Below, piece by piece: positions 39,437 through 47,538 of a DNA stretch of 64,000 bases (position 1 is its first letter; each line of letters starts with the position of its first letter). This stretch comes from CALDTK01 sp041744755 (GTDB taxonomy: Bacteria > Bacteroidota > Bacteroidia > Chitinophagales > Saprospiraceae), in contig JBGTKC010000133.1 of assembly GCA_041744755.1 (NCBI GenBank), positions 1 through 64,000 of the forward strand, written 5' to 3'. Made by a program: the position numbers and the translations under genes. Under the pieces are notes generated by a model, which did not search any database, was not told the DNA's origin, and worked only from the letters and a program-made list of their open reading frames with translations.

Positions 39437-41056
39437 CTAGGTCTGTATTACACCCACGTTGAAAGGCTCTATCACCCCGTGATCGGCCGCCTCCAGGCAC
39501 TGGCTCACGTACGCTCGCGTCTCCGCCGGGTCGATGATCTCGTCTACCCAGAGTCGGGCGGCGGCGTAGGTAGCCTCTGTCTGGGCGTCGTAGCGCGCCG
39601 TAATTTTATCCAGCATCGCTGCCTGCTCCTCTTCGGAAAGCTCCTCGCGCGCGGAGGCCATCTCTATTTGCAGCAGGACCTTCGCGGCCTGCGCCCCACC
39701 CATCACCGCGATGCGGGCTGTGGGCCAGGCGGCGATGAAGCGCGGGTCGTAGGCCTTGCCACACATCGCGTAATTGCCGGCGCCGTAGCTGTTGCCCATC
39801 ACGATGGTAATTTTCGGGACGGTCGAGTTGGCGACGGCGTTGACGAGTTTTGCGCCGTCCTTGATGATGCCGCCGTGCTCAGACCGGCTACCGACCATGA
39901 AGCCGGTCACATCGTGCAAAAACAGCAGTGGGATACGCTTTTGGTTGCAGTTCATCACGAAGCGCGCGGCCTTGTCGGCCGAGTCGGAGTAAATCACCCC
40001 GCCGAACTGCATCTCGCCTTTGGCTGTCCGCACGATCTCGCGGTTATTGGCCACGATCCCCACGCTCCAGCCGTCGATGCGGGCGTAGCCACAGAGGATA
40101 GTCCGACCATAATCGGCCTTGTACTCCGTCCAGGAGTCCGCGTCCACGAAGCACTCGATGACGCCGAAAGTAGAGTAGGGTTTGTTGCGCGCATCCGGGA
40201 ACCGAGCGTAGACAGTCTCCACCGGGACCGCCGGTTTTGCGGAAGCGACCTTACTGAGGCCTGATCGCGGCCGGGCGCCGAGCTTATCGACCAGACGCCG
40301 GATGGTGTCGAGGGCTTCGGCATCGTCGGCGCACTTGTAGTCTACCACGCCGCTGATCGCAGTGTGGGTCGTCGCGCCCCCGAGGGTCTCTTGGTCGACA
40401 TCCTCCCCGACGGCGGCCCGCACGAGGTAGGGACCGGCTAGGAAGATGGAACCGGTGCCTTCGACGATGAGACTCTCGTCGCTCATTATTGGCAGGTAGG
40501 CCCCGCCCGCTACGCACGAGCCCATTATCGCGGCGATCTGTGGCACGCCCATACTCGACAGCCTCGCGTTGTTGCGGAACATGCGCCCAAAGTGCTCCTT
40601 ATCGGCGAAGATCTCGTCCTGGAGCGGTAGGTAGACCCCCGCAGAGTCCACGAGGTAGATGATCGGCAAGCGATTCTCCATCGCGATCTCCTGGGCGCGG
40701 AGATTTTTCTTACCGGTGATCGGGAACCACGCGCCCGCCTTCACGGTGGCGTCATTGGCGACGATGACGCAGGTCCGGCCGCAGACCGAGGCCACCACCA
40801 CCACCACGCCGCCTGCTGGACAGCCACCGTGTTCGGCGTACATGCCGTAACCCGCGAAGACGCCGATCTCACGCACGGGCGCACCCTCGTCGACGAGGGC
40901 TGTGACCCGCTCGCGGGCGGTCATTTTGCCGCGGTCGCGCTGCTTGGCGAGTTTCGCCTTACCCCCACCGAGCTCGATACCGGCGGCCGTCTGTCGGATG
41001 CGGCTCAACGTGAGCTTATTGGCGTCTTCGTTGATGGCTGCGCTCAGTTCCTGCAT
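39437..41056 (-). CDS. Acyl-CoA carboxylase carboxyltransferase beta subunit (methylcrotonyl-CoA type)
   Basis: A 539-residue carboxyltransferase that moves CO2 from carboxybiotin to an acyl-CoA. The sequence follows methylcrotonyl-CoA carboxylase beta rather than propionyl-CoA carboxylase: CVIVANDATVKAGAWFPITGKKNLRAQEIAMENRLPIIYLVDSAGVYLPLQDEIFADKEHFGRMFRNNARLSSMGVPQIAAIMGSCVAGGAYLP. The oxyanion-hole glycines in both crotonase-like halves are present (second: GNSYGAGNYAMCGKAYDP). The start is at MQELSAAINED. The biotin-carrying partner is not in the window. Likely leucine catabolism; the exact acyl-CoA is inferred. Confidence 0.88.
   Translation of the reverse strand: MQELSAAINEDANKLTLSRIRQTAAGIELGGGKAKLAKQRDRGKMTARERVTALVDEGAPVREIGVFAGYGMYAEHGGCPAGGVVVVVASVCGRTCVIVANDATVKAGAWFPITGKKNLRAQEIAMENRLPIIYLVDSAGVYLPLQDEIFADKEHFGRMFRNNARLSSMGVPQIAAIMGSCVAGGAYLPIMSDESLIVEGTGSIFLAGPYLVRAAVGEDVDQETLGGATTHTAISGVVDYKCADDAEALDTIRRLVDKLGARPRSGLSKVASAKPAVPVETVYARFPDARNKPYSTFGVIECFVDADSWTEYKADYGRTILCGYARIDGWSVGIVANNREIVRTAKGEMQFGGVIYSDSADKAARFVMNCNQKRIPLLFLHDVTGFMVGSRSEHGGIIKDGAKLVNAVANSTVPKITIVMGNSYGAGNYAMCGKAYDPRFIAAWPTARIAVMGGAQAAKVLLQIEMASAREELSEEEQAAMLDKITARYDAQTEATYAAARLWVDEIIDPAETRAYVSQCLEAADHGVIEPFNVGVIQT
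40234..40246 (+). repeat. GNAA mini-hairpin motif, copy 28
   Basis: Two-bp stem GC/GC, loop GGAA, preceded by GTTTT. Inside the carboxyltransferase gene, antisense, read as ASAKPA. Confidence 0.7.
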
Positions 41057-41115
41057 CGGGCGAATATCGGGTGACTCCTGTCGCCACACAGCCCCCCTAT
41101 CGCTTTGACCGTCCC

Positions 41116-42552
41116 CTATCGCTTAAAGGCGTAGTAGTATTCCCCGTTGAAGTTGGCGTAGTAGCCCTCCAGCATCACCTCCTCGCCGACGTGCGTGCCC
41201 TCCACCACCTTCGCAAATTCCGCGAGCGACCTGACGCGCTGACGGTTGACCTTCGTGATGATGTACTCGGGGTCCATGCGCGTGCGGTCGATCCGGGATC
41301 CGAGGTAGATTGAAACCACTTTAACGCCCTCGCTCGGGAGCTTCGCAATCTCCTCGGCGTTGAGGTCGCGGAGCTCGAACCCTAGTTCCCGCAGAAGGGC
41401 CTGGTACTTATTGCCGGCGTTCGAGGCGAGATCGATGGCATCTTTGAGGGTCACCCGCACGGTGCTCAGCCGGCCGTCTCGCATGTAGCCGAGGCGAATC
41501 GTGGCGCCGGGGCGGAAGCGACCGATGGTCTCTTTTAACGCGGGCACACTCCGGATCACCGACTCTTCGATGCGCACGATTACATCGCCCGCCTGCAGGC
41601 CGGCCTCGGCGGCGCCCGATAGCGGCGCGACCTTCCGGACGTACACACCGTCCGCGGTAGCGAGCCCGAGGTCCTCGGCGAGCGAGTTGGTCACGTCCAC
41701 GAGCTCGATACCGAGGAGGGCGTGTTGGACGGCGCCGAACTCGATTAGGTCGCCGACGACTTTGGCGGCGAGGCTACTCGGTACGGCGAAGCTGTAGCCC
41801 TCGTAGCGCCCAGAGCGCGTGATGATGGCGGTGTTGATGCCCATCAGCTGCCCGCGAGTGTTGACGAGGGCCCCGCCGGAGTTACCAGGGTTGACGGCAG
41901 CGTCGGTCTGGATGAAACTCTCGATCGAGTAACTGTCGTCCAGGATGTCGATGCTACGACCTTTGGCGCTCACGATACCGGCGGTGACGGTGCTGCGGAG
42001 TTCGAAGGGGTTACCGACGGCGAGGACCCACTCCCCGACGAAGAGACTATCGCTGTCGCCGAAGCTTACGAAGGGAAGGTTCTCCGCGTCGATCTTGAGC
42101 AGGGCGAGGTCCGTGCTCGGGTCGCGTCCGATCACCTCGGCCTCGTACTCGCGGCGGTCGTCGAGGGTCACCTCGATGTCGGTGCCGTCGGCGATGACGT
42201 GGTTGTTGGTCACGATCAGTCCGTCGGCCGAGATGATGACCCCGGACCCGGAGCTCGCGTCGATGCGGCGCTCGCGGCTCCAGATGTCCTGGATCCCGCC
42301 GCCGCTCAGGCTCTTGATATTGACGACGGCCGGAGTGACGGCAGCGGCGGCGTTGACGAAGTTGGGGTACAGCATTGCCGGGGAGACGGGTCCGTCGCCT
42401 GGGAGGGCGATCGTCTGCAGGCGGTAGCTCGCCAGTTTGGCGGCAGGACTCGCCGAGCCGTCGGCGGGCCGACCGCCGAAGGAGGCGTAGGTGATTACCG
42501 CGAGTAGCGCGCTCGCTACACAGAGGCCGAGCTGCTTGAGGGTACTTGACAT
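41116..42552 (-). CDS. HtrA/DegQ-type periplasmic serine protease
   Basis: A 478-residue periplasmic protease/chaperone. An N-terminal hydrophobic segment (LCVASALLAVITYASF) serves as signal or anchor. The trypsin-like domain has VTNNHVIADG (His), STDLALLKID (Asp) and DAAVNPGNSGGALVN (Ser). Two PDZ domains follow, the first near LLGIELVDVTNSLAEDLGLA and a second after EEIAKLPSEGVKVVSIYLGS. It lies 59 bp upstream of the carboxyltransferase on the same strand. Roles in envelope protein quality control are inferred from the family. Confidence 0.93.
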   Translation of the reverse strand: MSSTLKQLGLCVASALLAVITYASFGGRPADGSASPAAKLASYRLQTIALPGDGPVSPAMLYPNFVNAAAAVTPAVVNIKSLSGGGIQDIWSRERRIDASSGSGVIISADGLIVTNNHVIADGTDIEVTLDDRREYEAEVIGRDPSTDLALLKIDAENLPFVSFGDSDSLFVGEWVLAVGNPFELRSTVTAGIVSAKGRSIDILDDSYSIESFIQTDAAVNPGNSGGALVNTRGQLMGINTAIITRSGRYEGYSFAVPSSLAAKVVGDLIEFGAVQHALLGIELVDVTNSLAEDLGLATADGVYVRKVAPLSGAAEAGLQAGDVIVRIEESVIRSVPALKETIGRFRPGATIRLGYMRDGRLSTVRVTLKDAIDLASNAGNKYQALLRELGFELRDLNAEEIAKLPSEGVKVVSIYLGSRIDRTRMDPEYIITKVNRQRVRSLAEFAKVVEGTHVGEEVMLEGYYANFNGEYYYAFKR

Positions 42553-42715
42553 GCGTAGCTGGACATTCGCGGGAAACGGCGGCGCTGCCGGTAGCTGGTG
42601 GGCTGGGATCGGGTCCGCCGGTCGTAACGCCTATCTTTACGGCAAGATTGGCAGAGGCCGACGGCGGGCGGGCTTACGCCTGTTACTACGCTTGAGTTAC
42701 TAAACGGTTTCTTTT

Positions 42716-42925
42716 ATGTGGCGCTACAACCCCGAGGACCCGGACGCGTACATCGGTAATATCTGGGGCTGGAGGTTTTCGGCCTTCGGCGCCGTGCTCC
42801 TCTTCGGCCTCCTGGCGCTCGCCCTGTTCTCGTCACACCGCAAGGGCATCAACTTCTGGGACGCCCTCCGCGAAGCGCCACCGAACCAGGACACCTCCCT
42901 CCAGCACCCCCTCCAACGCCGGTGA
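42716..42925 (+). CDS. Small single-pass membrane protein
   Basis: A 69-residue protein, MWRYNPEDPDAYIGNIWGWRFSAFGAVLLFGLLALALFSSHRKG..., with one transmembrane helix at about residues 21-39. Its stop overlaps the dapF start (TGATG), which supports a real, coupled gene. A TATCTTTA sequence (42632-42639) 76 bases upstream could be a -7 box. No family recognised. Confidence 0.6.
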   Translation: MWRYNPEDPDAYIGNIWGWRFSAFGAVLLFGLLALALFSSHRKGINFWDALREAPPNQDTSLQHPLQRR

Positions 42926-43770
42926 TGCCGCAGGCCGAACTAAGATTCCGCAAGTACCACGGGGCCGGGAACGACTTCGTCTGCGTCGACGACCGCCACG
43001 GGGGATTCGAGCGCTGGGAACAACGAGCCACCATCGCGCGCCTCTGCGACCGACGCTACGGCATCGGGGGGGACGGCCTCATCCTCCTCCGACACTTCCG
43101 CGCCACAGGCGCTGATTTGGGGCAACTCCACATGGTCTACTACAACAGTGACGGGCGGCCCTCGAGCTTTTGCGGCAATGGCTCACGGTGTTTCCTCAGG
43201 TTTGCACTTGACTTACGTCTGCTGTCCTTGCCCACTTACGGCGTGCCCGCTGTAGGCGTCGCGTTTATGGCCAACGACGGCCTGCACACGGGCTGGGTGC
43301 TTTCGCGGGAGGAGTTCCGCGTAAGTATGAGGGTCGACGGCCGGGTGGAGCGGCTTTCGGACGTGGCGGACCGCGTGGAGACGGGCTCCCCGCACTACGT
43401 CGAGTGGTGTAGGGATTTGCCGGAAGGCGACATCACCGCGCGCGCCCACGGAATTCGCTACAGTGCGGCTTTCGCCAAAACGGGCATCAACGTGAATTAC
43501 GCGGTCGCTCCCGGGAGCAGCGAAGGGCCACTGCGGGTGCGCACGTATGAGCGCGGGGTCGAGGGCGAGACCGAGGCCTGCGGGACGGGGGTAACGGCGG
43601 TGGCGCTCGGTTTTGCCGAAAGGCGCCAAGTGGTCGGCCCTCAGGTCACCGTGGTGCGCGCCGTCGGCGGTGAGCTGACGGTTGCCTTCGTGCGTGAGGA
43701 CGACGGTAGCTTCCGGGACGTGACCCTCGCGGGTCCGGCGGCATTCGTCTTCGAGGGAGTAGTCGACTAG
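42925..43770 (+). CDS. dapF: Diaminopimelate epimerase
   Basis: Converts LL- to meso-diaminopimelate for peptidoglycan and lysine synthesis. The 281 residues show KYHGAGNDFVCVDDR, GGDGLILL, the first catalytic Cys in SSFCGNGSRC, GINVNYA, and the second in ETEACGTGVTAVAL. Both Cys racemase residues and the flanking Gly-Asn / Gly-Thr anion loops are intact. Two mini-hairpins of opposite orientation, 143 bp apart, overlay AFAKTGINVN and ALGFAERR near conserved sites without altering the motifs. Coupled to the small membrane protein upstream. Confidence 0.96.
   Translation: MPQAELRFRKYHGAGNDFVCVDDRHGGFERWEQRATIARLCDRRYGIGGDGLILLRHFRATGADLGQLHMVYYNSDGRPSSFCGNGSRCFLRFALDLRLLSLPTYGVPAVGVAFMANDGLHTGWVLSREEFRVSMRVDGRVERLSDVADRVETGSPHYVEWCRDLPEGDITARAHGIRYSAAFAKTGINVNYAVAPGSSEGPLRVRTYERGVEGETEACGTGVTAVALGFAERRQVVGPQVTVVRAVGGELTVAFVREDDGSFRDVTLAGPAAFVFEGVVD
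43467..43481 (-). repeat. GNAA mini-hairpin motif, copy 29
   Basis: Stem GGC/GCC, loop GAAA, GTTTT on the minus strand. Inside dapF, antisense, read as AFAKTG. Confidence 0.9.
43610..43624 (+). repeat. GNAA mini-hairpin motif, copy 30
   Basis: Stem GCC/GGC, loop GAAA. Inside dapF, sense, read as GFAERR; opposite-orientation partner of copy 29. Confidence 0.88.
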
Positions 43771-43814
43771 CAGCTCGTGACCTGGGTTGCGGCCACCTCG
43801 GGACGCGCCGGAGA

Positions 43815-44135
43815 TCACATCTCGAGCTGAGCGTTCATCCTGACGTTTCGGAGTTCGGCTAGTGCGTGGTGGTCACCTGCCGCATGCGCGCGCGTGATGC
43901 CGTCGGCGAAGACGGCGTCGGCCTCCGCGGGGCGCTCTAGCTTGATGAGCGCTGCGCCGAGGTGGTAGTATAGTCCGAGATAGCTGGGGTGGGCCTCGCG
44001 CAACTGCTCGAAGGCCTGCACCCCGGCGGACAGATCACCGCCGTTACACAGCTCGGTGGCGAGGGCGTAGGCGAGGAAGGCGTCACCGGGGGTGGCAGCT
44101 AGCATCACGCGGATGCGATCGAGGCGGTCGGACAC
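43815..44135 (-). CDS. Small TPR-like protein
   Basis: A 106-residue helical protein with two to three tetratricopeptide-like repeats: AFLAYALATELCNGGDLSAGVQAFEQLREAHP and YLGLYYHLGAALIKLERPAEADAVFADGI. No signal peptide. A -7 box lies five bases upstream of ATG. It converges on dapF with 44 bp between stops and is divergent from mscS. Function unknown; a protein-protein interaction role is the family norm. Confidence 0.8.
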   Translation of the reverse strand: MSDRLDRIRVMLAATPGDAFLAYALATELCNGGDLSAGVQAFEQLREAHPSYLGLYYHLGAALIKLERPAEADAVFADGITRAHAAGDHHALAELRNVRMNAQLEM

Positions 44136-44140
44136 GTTTG

Positions 44141-44148
44141 CAAAGGTA
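44141..44148 (-). promoter_or_regulatory. -7 box adjacent to TPR gene start
   Basis: Minus-strand TACCTTTG, perfect TAnnTTTG, five bases upstream of the ATG at 44135; implies a leaderless or nearly leaderless mRNA. Confidence 0.45.
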
Positions 44149-44170
44149 GACCCGGTGGGTAAAGTCCCCC

Positions 44171-44178
44171 TACCTTCG
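44171..44178 (+). promoter_or_regulatory. Candidate -7 box for mscS
   Basis: TACCTTCG, one mismatch to TAnnTTTG, 11 bases upstream of the mscS ATG. Confidence 0.35.
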
Positions 44179-44189
44179 CCAGCGACGCT

Positions 44190-45248
44190 ATGAGTGGACT
44201 CCTGAGTTACGTGCTGTTCGCCATCGGCGACTACGAGATCACCGTACGGATGGTCTGCGTAGCCGTAATCGTCTTGCTGGCCACCAAAGGGCTCGCCTCC
44301 GGGATCGCGCGGTTCGTGTTGCGGCCGTTCTTCCGCCGCAACGGCGTCGACCTCGGCCGCAGCTACGCCGTGACGCGCATCATCCGCTACGTGATTTACG
44401 TCGTGGGCATCTTCATGGCGCTGAGCCTACTCGACATCGCGGTCTCCGCCCTGTGGACCGCGGGTGCGGCGCTGCTGGTAGGGATCGGGATCGGGCTCCA
44501 GCAAACGTTTAATGACTTCTTTTGCGGCTTCCTCATCCTCATCGAGGGGCCGGTCGAGGTCGGGAACGTGATCGAGGTCGACGACCTCATCGGGCGCGTT
44601 GTCGAGATCGGGCTGCGGACCAGCAAAGTGCGCACGCGCGACGACATCATGATCATCGTCCCGAACTCCCACCTCATCAACGGCAACATCACCAACTGGA
44701 GCCACAACCGCCGGCCGCTCCGATTCCACATCGACGTCGGCGTGGCCTACGGGAGCGACGTGACGCTCGTCACTGAACTCCTCGAGGAAGCGGCCAAGTC
44801 GCACAAGGACATCCTCGAGCGCCCGGATGCGCGCGTGATGTTCCGCGGGTTCGGGGCCTCGAGTCTGGACTTCGAACTGTACTTCTACTCGCAGGAGCAC
44901 TGGCGCATAGAGTTCGTCAAGTCGGATCTCCGCTACAGGGTCTACGCGCTCTTTGCCGAGCGCGGCGTGAAGATCCCGTTCCCGCAGCAGGACCTGTGGT
45001 TGCGCAACCCCGAGGTTTTGGCGAAAGCCTTCCGGGTGAATGCGTCCGCCAACGGCAGCGCCGGCGATGCGGCGGACGATAAGCCACACGAAAGCCGCGG
45101 TAGCGCGGCACCCGTGGAGCTTTCGCCGGTGCCAGATTGGGCCACCGATGAGAACGGCAACGACGGCCACCAAGCCACGGTTCCCGCGCCGGGACACGCC
45201 GCCGCCACGGACGCGCAGGTGATCACGCGTCGTTCGATCTTCCGTTAG
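44190..45248 (+). CDS. Small-conductance mechanosensitive channel (MscS family)
   Basis: A 352-residue inner membrane channel. Two N-terminal helices (about 20-42 and 65-85) are followed by the pore helix GAALLVGIGIGLQQTFNDFFCGFLILIEGPVEVGNVIEVDDLIGRVVEIGLRTSKVRTRDDIMIIVPNSHLINGNITNWS, the MscS TM3a/b and beta-domain signature. The C-terminal 75 residues after AFRVNASANG are Ala/Gly/charged and probably disordered. Opens on hypo-osmotic shock (family knowledge). A mini-hairpin overlays VLAKAF. Confidence 0.93.
   Translation: MSGLLSYVLFAIGDYEITVRMVCVAVIVLLATKGLASGIARFVLRPFFRRNGVDLGRSYAVTRIIRYVIYVVGIFMALSLLDIAVSALWTAGAALLVGIGIGLQQTFNDFFCGFLILIEGPVEVGNVIEVDDLIGRVVEIGLRTSKVRTRDDIMIIVPNSHLINGNITNWSHNRRPLRFHIDVGVAYGSDVTLVTELLEEAAKSHKDILERPDARVMFRGFGASSLDFELYFYSQEHWRIEFVKSDLRYRVYALFAERGVKIPFPQQDLWLRNPEVLAKAFRVNASANGSAGDAADDKPHESRGSAAPVELSPVPDWATDENGNDGHQATVPAPGHAAATDAQVITRRSIFR
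45015..45029 (+). repeat. GNAA mini-hairpin motif, copy 31
   Basis: Stem GGC/GCC, loop GAAA. Inside mscS, sense, read as VLAKAF. Confidence 0.9.
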
Positions 45249-45287
45249 CCGCAAAACACTCCCGCCCCGCCCCGCCCCCCCCCGCCC

Positions 45288-46967
45288 GTGTTGAAGCAAA
45301 TCGATAGACTTCTCCTGCAGAGTTTCGCGGGCCCGTTCTTGGTGGCGTTCGCGATTGCGCTCTTCGTATTTCTGATGCAGTACCTGTGGGTGTACATCGA
45401 CGAGATCATCGGCAAGGGCGCCGGGCTCTTACTCATCGCGGAGCTGATCGGCTACCTGAGTGTGTCGATGATGCCGCTGGCGCTGCCGGTAGCCGTCCTG
45501 ATCGCCGCCGTGATGACGATGGGTAACCTCGCCGAGCATTACGAGCTCTCGAGCATGAAGAGTGCCGGGATCCCGCTGCTCCGGGTGATGGTGCCGCTGA
45601 TGCTCTGCGGCGTTGCCATCTCGGCGTTTTCGTTCGTGTGCAGCAACCACCTCATCCCGATCGCCAACCTTAAAGCCCGCACGCGCCTGTACGACATCCG
45701 CAAGCAGAAGCCGTCTTTAAGTCTGGAGGAGGGCACCTTCAACGACGACTTTCAAGGCTTCTCGATCCGGATCGGCGAGAAGGGGGAGGACAACCAGCGG
45801 CTTAAGGACGTAATGCTCTTCCGGCAGGGGAGCAACCTACGCGGGAGACTCGAGTCGGTGACCGCGGAGTCCGGACTGATGCACGTGACCCCGGACGAGC
45901 GCTATTTTATTCTCGAGCTCGAGGACGGCTACCAGTACCGGGAGCCCGAACCCGAACAACGCAACACCCGCCGCGCCTATCCCTTCGTGCGGACCAAGTT
46001 TGGCGCCTACCGCAAGACCTTCGACCTCAGCGAGTTCGAGATCGACCGTACCGACGAAAACGCTTTTCAAGACCACCAGACGATGCTCAGCGTGCGGCAG
46101 CTCTCGCAGGCCGTCGATAGCATCGAGCAGCTCGGCGTAGATCGCCTCAGTCGCCTGGGGATCGAGGTCGGCCGCTTCATTACGCCGCTCAAGAAGCTGG
46201 ATCAGTTCAAGCAGGACTCGCTCGATCGCATCTTACAGGACTCCGTGGAGCGCGCCGCGGACCTCGCATTCGCGACCGCGCAGGACCGCCCCGACGCCGC
46301 CGAGGCGGCGCCGGCGCCATCGTCGGGACTGTACCAGTTGTCGGAGATCGTGGAACTGTCGCGAGCCGATCCACCGGGGCAGGCGTTCGCGCAGGCGCGC
46401 CTGGGCGAGGAGGAGGTGTCCGCACCGTACCCCGAGCTAGACTCCAGCACTCGCGACTTCTACGCGTACCTCCTCGCCCAACCCGAGTACAAGCAGGCCA
46501 CCTACACTGATCGCGCTCTGCAGTTCGTGCGCTCGATCCGAAGCTACTCCGACGGGGCTACACGGCGACTGGAGGCCCAGCAGACCTCACTTGTACAACA
46601 CGTCTACGAGCTCCACCTCAAGTTCAGCTTTGCGATTTCGTGCTTCGTATTTCTTTTCGTCGGTGCCCCGCTCGGCGCCATCATCCGTAAGGGAGGGTTC
46701 GGCTACCCGGTCCTGGTCTCCATCCTGCTCTTCGCCACCTTCATCGTCCTCAACATTGCGTGTAAGAAACTAATGCGCAGCTTCGCGATGGACGCGGCCA
46801 TAGCGGCGTGGCTGCCGACCTTGGTCATCTTCCCCGTCGGGCTCCTCCTCACCTACGCGGCTATGAACGACCGAAAGCTCGAGGCCCCGATCTGGCTCAA
46901 GGAGTGGCGCGGGTGGTCGATCGGGAGGGTATACCTCGAATCGTTCCGGGATCTAGTCGGGGTCTGA
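45288..46967 (+). CDS. LptF/LptG-family LPS export permease (YjgP/YjgQ)
   Basis: A 559-residue permease subunit of the lipopolysaccharide export complex. LLQSFAGPFLVAFAIALFVFLMQYLWVYIDEIIGKG opens the first TM group and LKFSFAISCFVFLFVGAPLGAIIRKGGFGYPVLVSILLF the second; a periplasmic beta-jellyroll-like domain and a long helical insert (about 230-420, including an AEAAPAPSS stretch) lie between. Bacteroidota often have this enlarged single gene. The start is GTG 45288, immediately after a C-rich tract; a TTG next to it is possible. It converges on DUF4442 with 10 bp between stops. Confidence 0.9.
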   Translation: MLKQIDRLLLQSFAGPFLVAFAIALFVFLMQYLWVYIDEIIGKGAGLLLIAELIGYLSVSMMPLALPVAVLIAAVMTMGNLAEHYELSSMKSAGIPLLRVMVPLMLCGVAISAFSFVCSNHLIPIANLKARTRLYDIRKQKPSLSLEEGTFNDDFQGFSIRIGEKGEDNQRLKDVMLFRQGSNLRGRLESVTAESGLMHVTPDERYFILELEDGYQYREPEPEQRNTRRAYPFVRTKFGAYRKTFDLSEFEIDRTDENAFQDHQTMLSVRQLSQAVDSIEQLGVDRLSRLGIEVGRFITPLKKLDQFKQDSLDRILQDSVERAADLAFATAQDRPDAAEAAPAPSSGLYQLSEIVELSRADPPGQAFAQARLGEEEVSAPYPELDSSTRDFYAYLLAQPEYKQATYTDRALQFVRSIRSYSDGATRRLEAQQTSLVQHVYELHLKFSFAISCFVFLFVGAPLGAIIRKGGFGYPVLVSILLFATFIVLNIACKKLMRSFAMDAAIAAWLPTLVIFPVGLLLTYAAMNDRKLEAPIWLKEWRGWSIGRVYLESFRDLVGV

Positions 46968-46977
46968 CCCCGCGGCC

Positions 46978-47493
46978 CTAGCGCCGCTTAAAGCTCCAAG
47001 TCACCCAGAACTCGCTCGCGAGCTGGCCGTCGGGCAGGTAGCCCCGGGAGTAAGCCACCGTCTCGCGACCCTTCCCGTCGGCGATCGTCTGCGCGATGGC
47101 CTCGGCGATGGCGGGCCCATCTTCGCACACGAGCGTGAGGGTCTCGGAGACTTTCTTGTAATAGCGGCTGTCGAAGCGCGTCACGAGCATGCTCGCCGCG
47201 GGTTGGCCCGCGAGCTGGAGCATCGCCAGGGCCCCGGTAGAGAGCTCGGCAGCGCCGGCCTGCGCGGCGAAGTAGGTGCTGCGGAAGGGGTTCTGCGTGC
47301 GGTACCCGTACGGGATCGTGATCGTGCAGGCGTCCGCGTCGAGCGCCGTGATCCGCACACGCCAGAGCGCCAACGAGGGAAGTTTCCCGACGGCGAAAAG
47401 TCGCCACTTCCAAGGGTTGAGCATCTGGGCGCGGAGCTTCGCCTGCGCGGGAGGCAGGACGACCGTGAGGCCGTCGAGTGTGGCGGTGGACAT
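46978..47493 (-). CDS. DUF4442 hotdog-fold protein
   Basis: A 171-residue protein resembling DUF4442 putative thioesterases: NPWKWRLFAVGKLPSLALWRVRITALDADACTITIPYGYRTQNPFRSTYFAAQAGAAELSTGALAML, where the RTQNPFRSTYFAAQ.AAELSTG block is typical. Function unproven; the hotdog fold suggests acyl-CoA or lipid chemistry. ATG 47493 is four bases from a perfect -7 box, so the longer upstream frame is not used. Divergent from rocD. Confidence 0.8.
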   Translation of the reverse strand: MSTATLDGLTVVLPPAQAKLRAQMLNPWKWRLFAVGKLPSLALWRVRITALDADACTITIPYGYRTQNPFRSTYFAAQAGAAELSTGALAMLQLAGQPAASMLVTRFDSRYYKKVSETLTLVCEDGPAIAEAIAQTIADGKGRETVAYSRGYLPDGQLASEFWVTWSFKRR

Positions 47494-47497
47494 GGCC

Positions 47498-47505
47498 CAA
47501 AGGTA
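47498..47505 (-). promoter_or_regulatory. -7 box adjacent to DUF4442 start
   Basis: Minus-strand TACCTTTG, four bases before ATG 47493; predicts a leaderless mRNA. Confidence 0.45.
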
Positions 47506-47526
47506 GCCGGGCACTGAAGATCTGGC

Positions 47527-47534
47527 TACTTTCG
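47527..47534 (+). promoter_or_regulatory. -7 box adjacent to rocD start
   Basis: TACTTTCG, one mismatch to TAnnTTTG, four bases before ATG 47539; predicts a leaderless mRNA. No clear -33 box. Confidence 0.4.
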
Positions 47535-47538
47535 GCCC

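Noticed and set aside
46047..46061. GTTTT plus stem CGT/ACG with loop CGGT in the LptF/G-family gene
   Set aside because: Loop outside the family rule; within chance expectation.
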